From Oscillospiraceae bacterium (lineage in GTDB: Bacteria; Bacillota; Clostridia; Oscillospirales; Ruminococcaceae), in contig JAGALZ010000031.1 in assembly GCA_017848055.1 (NCBI GenBank), positions 1 to 35,867 of the forward strand: DNA of 35,867 bases, given 5' to 3'. Under the pieces are notes generated by a model. The model saw only the letters and a list, made by a program, of their open reading frames with translations. It ran no database searches and was not told the origin of the DNA. The first letter of the stretch is position 1; the number at the start of each line of letters is the position of its first letter. Positions 32,059 through 35,867 of the stretch are shown here, in pieces. The position numbers and the translations under genes are program-made.

Positions 32059-32192
32059 ATAGTTTACGAAAGATAATGTTCCTGTGAAAACATTAAGTAA
32101 ACTAACATCCACCTTAAAAAGCTATCAACATCACTCTCCACTATATTGTTTTGCAGCAGAAACGCCCGACCTTAAATAAGTCGGGTATTTTT
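32059..32192 (+). ncRNA. Candidate small RNA of about 134 nt with anti-Shine-Dalgarno segments
   Basis: Strong promoter, no clear ORF with a ribosome site, and an intrinsic terminator CCCGAC / GTCGGG plus TATTTTT (32165-32192). The 5' part folds into a hairpin: TAGTTTA pairs with TAAACTA, with inner AATGTT / AACATT. The middle is C/A/U-rich and unpaired, holding ATCCACCTT (32107-32115) and TCACTCTCC (32131-32139), both complementary to ribosome sites. Not a tmRNA, 6S, SRP or RNase P RNA by length or pattern. The region 31961-32312 otherwise holds only the ddl promoter. Confidence 0.6.
32165..32192 (+). terminator. Terminator of the candidate small RNA
   Basis: 6-bp stem CCCGAC / GTCGGG with a 9-base loop, then TATTTTT. 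Confidence 0.8.
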
Positions 32193-32215
32193 GCGTCCGG
32201 GGATGTTTGCAGGTA

Positions 32216-32244
32216 TTGATTTATTGAGATAAATATGTTATAAT
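32216..32244 (+). promoter_or_regulatory. Promoter of the ddl-murI operon
   Basis: TTGATT (32216-32221), 17-base spacer, TATAAT (32239-32244). Confidence 0.75.
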
Positions 32245-32312
32245 ATTGACTTAACGGTTTGCATAATAAATAAAGAAGGCTTTTAAAGCTGTATAAAGAA
32301 AGGTGACAGACA

Positions 32313-33380
32313 ATGAGTAAGCTTACAGTAGCGGTAATTTTCGGCGGAAAGTCAAATGAACACGATATTTCGCTTATTTCCGCTTCACACATTATAAACA
32401 GTATTCCGAGGGATAAGTATGACGTTATCACTATAGGAATCACCAAGGACGGCAGATGGCTTCGCTTTGAAGGCGAAACCGAAAGCATCAAGAACGGAAG
32501 CTGGCTTGACGGAAAGACCACCCCTTGCGTTTTGAGTCCTGACCCTACAGACTGCGGATTTATTAGCATCGACGAAAACGGCAACGCTCAGAAAATCAAG
32601 GTCGACTGCGTTTTCCCTGCACTTCACGGAAAGAACGGCGAGGACGGCTCTATCCAGGGACTTTTCCAGCTGTCGCAGATTCCGTATGTAGGCTGTGATA
32701 TGATTTCCTCTGCCTGCTGCATGGACAAGGAATTTACCCACAGAATCTTAGAAAGCTGCGGCGTTAAGATGGCAAAGTGGGTTTCGGTAAGACAGAATGA
32801 TGTAAAGGCACTTGATGAGAAGCTTTCCGAAATCGAGGCAAAGCTTCAGTATCCGCTCTTCATTAAGCCGTCACGTTCAGGCTCGTCGGTTGGCATTTCA
32901 AAAGCATACAACACAGAGCAGCTCAGACAGGGCATCATGAGCGCATTCGAGCATGACTCAAAGCTCGTTGTTGAGCAGGGACTTTTCGGTATCGAGTGCG
33001 AGTGCGCCGTTATGGGCAACGATGAGCTGATAGTTTCGACTATCGGTGAAATTGCACCTGCGAATGACTTTTATGACTTTGAGTCAAAATATAACGACCC
33101 TACAGAACAGACCTTTATCCCTGCAAGATTTTCAGAGGAGAAAATCGAGGAGATAAGAAAAACGGCTGAGAAATCCTACAGAGGAATCGGTTGCGAGGGA
33201 CTTTCAAGAGTTGACTTTTTCCTCACAGACGACGGCGAGGTTGTACTCAACGAGATTAACACACTTCCGGGTCACACTCCTATCAGTATGTATCCTAAGC
33301 TTATGGAGTATGCAGGAATTGATGCGGCTGAGGAAATGGACAGACTCATTACTTTAGCATTGAAGCGTGAGGGAAGATAA
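32313..33380 (+). CDS. ddl: D-alanine--D-alanine ligase
   Basis: Joins two D-alanines with ATP for peptidoglycan. 355 residues, ATP-grasp fold: FGGKSNEHDISLIS at the N-terminus, HGKNGEDGSIQGLFQL, PLFIKPSRSGSSVGISKA, and GLSRVDFFLTDDGEVVLNEINTLPGHTPISMYPKL, all standard. The omega-loop region YDFESKYND keeps the Lys-Tyr of D-Ala-D-Ala ligases and is unlike the D-Ala-D-Lac (VanA) type. AAAGGTGACAG precedes the ATG. The next gene is murI, 30 bases downstream. Confidence 0.95.
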   Translation: MSKLTVAVIFGGKSNEHDISLISASHIINSIPRDKYDVITIGITKDGRWLRFEGETESIKNGSWLDGKTTPCVLSPDPTDCGFISIDENGNAQKIKVDCVFPALHGKNGEDGSIQGLFQLSQIPYVGCDMISSACCMDKEFTHRILESCGVKMAKWVSVRQNDVKALDEKLSEIEAKLQYPLFIKPSRSGSSVGISKAYNTEQLRQGIMSAFEHDSKLVVEQGLFGIECECAVMGNDELIVSTIGEIAPANDFYDFESKYNDPTEQTFIPARFSEEKIEEIRKTAEKSYRGIGCEGLSRVDFFLTDDGEVVLNEINTLPGHTPISMYPKLMEYAGIDAAEEMDRLITLALKREGR

Positions 33381-33410
33381 GACACAAATTTTACCTGCGG
33401 GGTGAATTAT

Positions 33411-34223
33411 TTGAACAACAATCCTATCGGAGTTTTTGATTCGGGAGTAGGCGGACTTACCTGCTTAAAGGAGCTAAGAAAGCTTTTGCCGAACGAGGAT
33501 ATTATATACCTGGGCGACACTGCAAGAGTGCCTTACGGAACTAAAAGCCGTGAAACCATTGCAGAGTACGCAATACAGGATATTGCTTTTCTGGAAAAGT
33601 ACAATGTAAAGATGATACTCATCGCCTGCGGTACCGTTTCGTCGGTGCTTATGACAGAGGATTTGTTTGCCAAGAGCAAAACGAAGCTTTACAGCGGAGT
33701 TATCTATCCTGCGGTAAAGAGTGCCTTTGCCGCAACAAGGAATAACCGCATAGGCGTTATCGGTACACCTGCGACAATAAGAAGCGGCTGTTACGGAAAA
33801 GCGCTGAGAGAGCTTTGTGCGGATATTAAGGTCGTGGGAAGGGCGTGTCCGCTGTTTGTTCCGCTTGTCGAAAACGGCTATACAGCAAAGGATAACAAGG
33901 TAACAAGGCTTGTTGCCGAGGAGTACCTTGAGGTAATGAAAAAGGAAAATGTAGATACGCTTATTATGGGATGTACACACTATCCGCTTCTGAAGGACGT
34001 GTTTGCAGATATTTTGGGTGACAAGGTAACACTTATTTCACCGGGTGCCGAGGTTGCAAGATATGCGGCAAAGGTGCTTATGCAGAAAAATCTCCTCACA
34101 GACCGACAGACACAGGGACAGTGCAGACTTTTCTGTACAGACAGCGAGGAGCTTTTCTCGGAGAATGTGTCGGCCTTTTTAGGAAGCGACATAAATGCCG
34201 AGATTTCAAAGTGCAGTTTATAA
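33411..34223 (+). CDS. murI: Glutamate racemase
   Basis: Makes D-glutamate for peptidoglycan. Two catalytic cysteines are present: Cys73 in IACGTVSS and Cys188 in MGCTHYPLL; FDSGVGGLT opens the protein. The first motif is usually ACNTA; here Asn is Gly. I take TTG 33411 as start because it follows GGGGTG by about 8 bases and gives the usual N-terminus; a GTG at 33402 lies too near its site. 270 residues. Same transcript as ddl. Confidence 0.92.
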   Translation: MNNNPIGVFDSGVGGLTCLKELRKLLPNEDIIYLGDTARVPYGTKSRETIAEYAIQDIAFLEKYNVKMILIACGTVSSVLMTEDLFAKSKTKLYSGVIYPAVKSAFAATRNNRIGVIGTPATIRSGCYGKALRELCADIKVVGRACPLFVPLVENGYTAKDNKVTRLVAEEYLEVMKKENVDTLIMGCTHYPLLKDVFADILGDKVTLISPGAEVARYAAKVLMQKNLLTDRQTQGQCRLFCTDSEELFSENVSAFLGSDINAEISKCSL

Positions 34224-34250
34224 AATGATTTTCAAGAAGTGAAAGGTATT

Positions 34251-34679
34251 ATGGAAGAAAAGAAGATTACATTAAAGCTTATAAGCCGCCAGTATGACGG
34301 CGAGGAGCAATCTGAGGTCGAGCTTTTCTCAGAGGGTATGCTTTCTATAGCGGACGGCGGATATCAGATTTCGTACAAGGAAACCGATGCCACCGGTTTT
34401 TCGGGCGCAACAACAAAGCTCACAGTCCACTCACAGGACAAGGTTACAATGGAAAGAACGGGCAGTGTAAATTCGCAGCTCATTCTTGAAAGGGGCAAGA
34501 AGCATCACTGCCACTATGGAACTCCTTACGGCGAGTTTATGGTCGGTGTTACTACAAGCTCTATAAATTCAACCATCGGAGAAAACGGCGGAACGCTTGA
34601 CTTCAAGTATGTCATTGACATAAATTCAAGCTACGTCGGGGATTATGAAATCAATGTAGATGTTCGTGCCGATTCGTAA
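34251..34679 (+). CDS. DUF1934 (YwiB-like) beta-barrel protein
   Basis: 142 residues with alternating strands and the DUF1934 pattern ISYKETDATGFSGATTKLTVH...VTMERTG. These lipocalin-like cytoplasmic proteins have no established function and often lie near housekeeping genes. ATG 34251 has AAAGG about 5 bases before it; an in-frame GTG at 34239 is possible. Same operon as ddl and murI, 28 bases ahead of the next gene. Confidence 0.85.
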   Translation: MEEKKITLKLISRQYDGEEQSEVELFSEGMLSIADGGYQISYKETDATGFSGATTKLTVHSQDKVTMERTGSVNSQLILERGKKHHCHYGTPYGEFMVGVTTSSINSTIGENGGTLDFKYVIDINSSYVGDYEINVDVRADS

Positions 34680-34707
34680 GATCGGAGAAAGGTGAAGGAA
34701 GAGAAAA

Positions 34708-35658
34708 ATGGACGACAGTCGATTGCCGATTAAGAGAATTATTGATTCTGAAACTGTTATAGGAGAGCTGTCTACTCTCGGAGAGCCGTGTGAGCCGTTT
34801 GGTGAGCTTAGCTTTTACAAGATGATTGACGTTTTCTATGACAAGGCGTATGCACTTGAAGAGGAAGGCTGTGAAATGTTTCTGATTGAGGGAATGGACT
34901 CTCTTTCGGAGATAAGAGCCGCTGTGTTTGCTTGCAGAAGGCTCGAAAAGCCGATTATGGTAATGCTCGAGGTGAAGGACGAGGAGCAGGATTCCTTAGG
35001 CGGAAGGGAGCTTGCGTTCCTTGTGTCACTGCAGGAAATGGGCGTGAGTGCGTTTGGTATAAAGCCATCCGAAAACGGCAGTGCTGCGGATATCGAGCTG
35101 CTGTACAGACAGCTTTATCCGTATGCGACAATTCCGTTCTTTGCAAGACTTAAAGCCGGCAAGGTTATGTACAGCGAGATAAGAAGGCTTATGTCACTCG
35201 GCGTTGAGTGCTTCGATTGCAGAGAGATAACGGGAGCTGAGCTTGACGTTATGAAAATCGAGGTCGCAAAGGCAGACTTTAAGGCGATGCTTTCTCTCAA
35301 AGAGGATATCTCCTTCATTGCCGCTAACGAGCAGCAGGCGTTTTTCCTAAATCCCGAGAACGTCAGCGTGTCACCGCAGATAGATATCGAGTGCGATATG
35401 GCGGATGAGCTCGTCGACTTCGAGGACGAAACCTACGATATCATCAGTGTCCTTGTCACAACTCACGACGACGGCTTCAGATTTTCCCAGAACGTCCACT
35501 ACATAGATTTGCCGATTATGTTCTCGGCAGGCGATACCGAAACACTTGAAATGGCCCTCCAGTATTACCACGGCAGAGCTATTATCGACAGCCAGTGCGG
35601 TATCGATAGAAAAGACCTTAAAGAACTCGCTAAAAAATACGGCGCTATTATATACTAA
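34708..35658 (+). CDS. MetH-like protein (homocysteine methyltransferase plus pterin-binding folds) without zinc ligands
   Basis: 316 residues. Residues about 30-175 resemble the later half of the homocysteine S-methyltransferase barrel of MetH (FLIEGMDSLSEIRAAVFAC, VSAFGIKPSENG, IPFFARLKAG). The C-terminal 100 residues resemble the MetH pterin-binding domain (LPIMFSAGDTETLEMALQY, YHGRAIIDSQCG). The GINC zinc cysteine is GIKP here and the GGCC pair is not found (FDCREITGAE). The usual N-terminal 100 residues of the barrel are also absent. So it looks like a shrunken, probably non-methylating relative. GAAGGAAGAG precedes the ATG. Last gene of the ddl-murI-DUF1934 run. Confidence 0.7.
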   Translation: MDDSRLPIKRIIDSETVIGELSTLGEPCEPFGELSFYKMIDVFYDKAYALEEEGCEMFLIEGMDSLSEIRAAVFACRRLEKPIMVMLEVKDEEQDSLGGRELAFLVSLQEMGVSAFGIKPSENGSAADIELLYRQLYPYATIPFFARLKAGKVMYSEIRRLMSLGVECFDCREITGAELDVMKIEVAKADFKAMLSLKEDISFIAANEQQAFFLNPENVSVSPQIDIECDMADELVDFEDETYDIISVLVTTHDDGFRFSQNVHYIDLPIMFSAGDTETLEMALQYYHGRAIIDSQCGIDRKDLKELAKKYGAIIY

Positions 35659-35731
35659 CAATATCCGCACAGAGGTATTATGTATTTATCGGGGGAAACC
35701 TTTCTGAAGAAAGTTTCTCCCCCGCCCCCCC
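35659..35731 (+). repeat. Palindromic cloverleaf repeat, copy E, right part removed by IS
   Basis: Left part of the same element: outer arm from the stop codon (35659-35689) and the hairpin CGGGGGAAACC...TTTCTCCCCCG (35690-35724), then a C-run at which the IS begins. The rest lies beyond the IS, outside the window. The outer arm is not clearly complementary to the right arm of copy A, so these are probably two separate elements. Confidence 0.85.
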
Positions 35732-35867
35732 TGAACTGCCCCAATTTGTACGGACAGTACAAAAAGCACCCCCTATGGTGTAATATTAAATTTTAAGCAA
35801 CATACTGACTTCGTTTTTCAAGCGGAGTCAGTTTCGTTTTAAGCTGAATTCGCTCATTGTTGTAGAA
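35732..35867 (-). mobile_element. IS3-family (IS150-like) insertion sequence, 3' end, cut by window edge
   Basis: Starts TGAACTGCCCC at 35732 with ACGGACA inside the terminal repeat (35732-35756), which matches the inverted end at 144-168 and continues to share the CTATGGTGTAAT block. The transposase C-terminus lies inside on the minus strand. Orientation relative to the repeat is the same as for the left-hand IS. Confidence 0.85.
35793..35867 (-). CDS. IS3-family transposase OrfB, C-terminal end (partial)
   Basis: On the minus strand the frame enters from the window edge as FYNNERIQLKTKLTPLEKR and ends SQYVA-stop at 35793. YYNNERIQ.K...PLE is the signature at the C-terminus of the DDE integrase of IS3-family transposases. 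The rest lies outside the window. Confidence 0.9.
   Translation of the reverse strand, partial: FYNNERIQLKTKLTPLEKRSQYVA

Noticed and set aside
32059..32192. 6S, tmRNA or SRP RNA
   Set aside because: Length, lack of a long closed helix and lack of the characteristic sequence blocks argue against each.

Overview
The window looks like a chromosomal segment of an anaerobic, fibre-degrading Firmicute of the Ruminococcus/Oscillospiraceae type. Reasons seen in the sequence: moderate GC; strong Gram-positive Shine-Dalgarno sites; many TTGACA-17/18-TATAAT promoters; a cellobiose phosphorylase (GH94) and a GH130 mannoside phosphorylase; lysine/DAP synthesis through DapL; a two-gene SufC-SufB Fe-S assembly pair; a T-box in front of pheST; IreB; and a PdaA-like deacetylase that hints at sporulation ancestry. 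The genus is inferred, not proven.

Layout. 1-168 and 35732-35867 are the two opposite ends of minus-strand IS3/IS150-group insertion sequences, so the window is bounded by IS copies. 366-1148 (-): a 36-aa membrane peptide and ung. 1292-3250 (+): a CbxX/SpoVK-type AAA+ ATPase with a large unrecognised N-terminus. 3518-7435 (-): a sugar operon of aldose-1-epimerase-like protein, Ser/Ala/Asp-rich lipoprotein and cellobiose phosphorylase. 7660-11694 (+): DUF378 protein, a possible small RNA/leader, a YtaF/MntP-like membrane protein and a fused MacB-like ABC transporter. 11835-13938 (+): dapF-dapL. 14152-15809 (+): sufC-sufB (SmsCB-like). 16128-18802 (-): membrane protein with an Xre regulator, dCMP deaminase and an anchored extracytoplasmic protein. 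19082-20735 (+): GH130 phosphorylase and an SH3b surface protein. 21122-22677 (+): maf, a small protein and nth. 22779-25026 (+): a Wzz-like modulator, BY-kinase and PHP phosphatase. 25035-28863 (+): T-box and pheST. 29010-31917 (+): ireB, pdaA-like gene and a lipoprotein. 32024-32192: a candidate small RNA. 32313-35658 (+): ddl, murI, DUF1934 and a degenerate MetH-like protein.

How the genes work together. The two phosphorylases would cleave cellobiose and mannosyl-sugars to sugar-1-phosphates inside the cell, with the mutarotase-like protein supporting the same pathway. dapF/dapL, ddl, murI and the PdaA-like deacetylase concern peptidoglycan precursors and wall editing. The BY-kinase module would control export of a surface polysaccharide encoded elsewhere.

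The most striking signal is a family of about 310-bp intergenic palindromic elements: three largely complete copies and two halves cut by IS ends. They start within a few bases of stop codons and fold into a cloverleaf-like set of an outer stem and three hairpins. In at least two copies the outer arms differ from copy to copy but pair within the copy. Both window-bounding IS ends sit at the same internal position of an element, as known for REP-targeting IS3-family elements such as IS1397. Two short, promoter- and terminator-bounded intergenic transcripts with anti-Shine-Dalgarno segments are also proposed.
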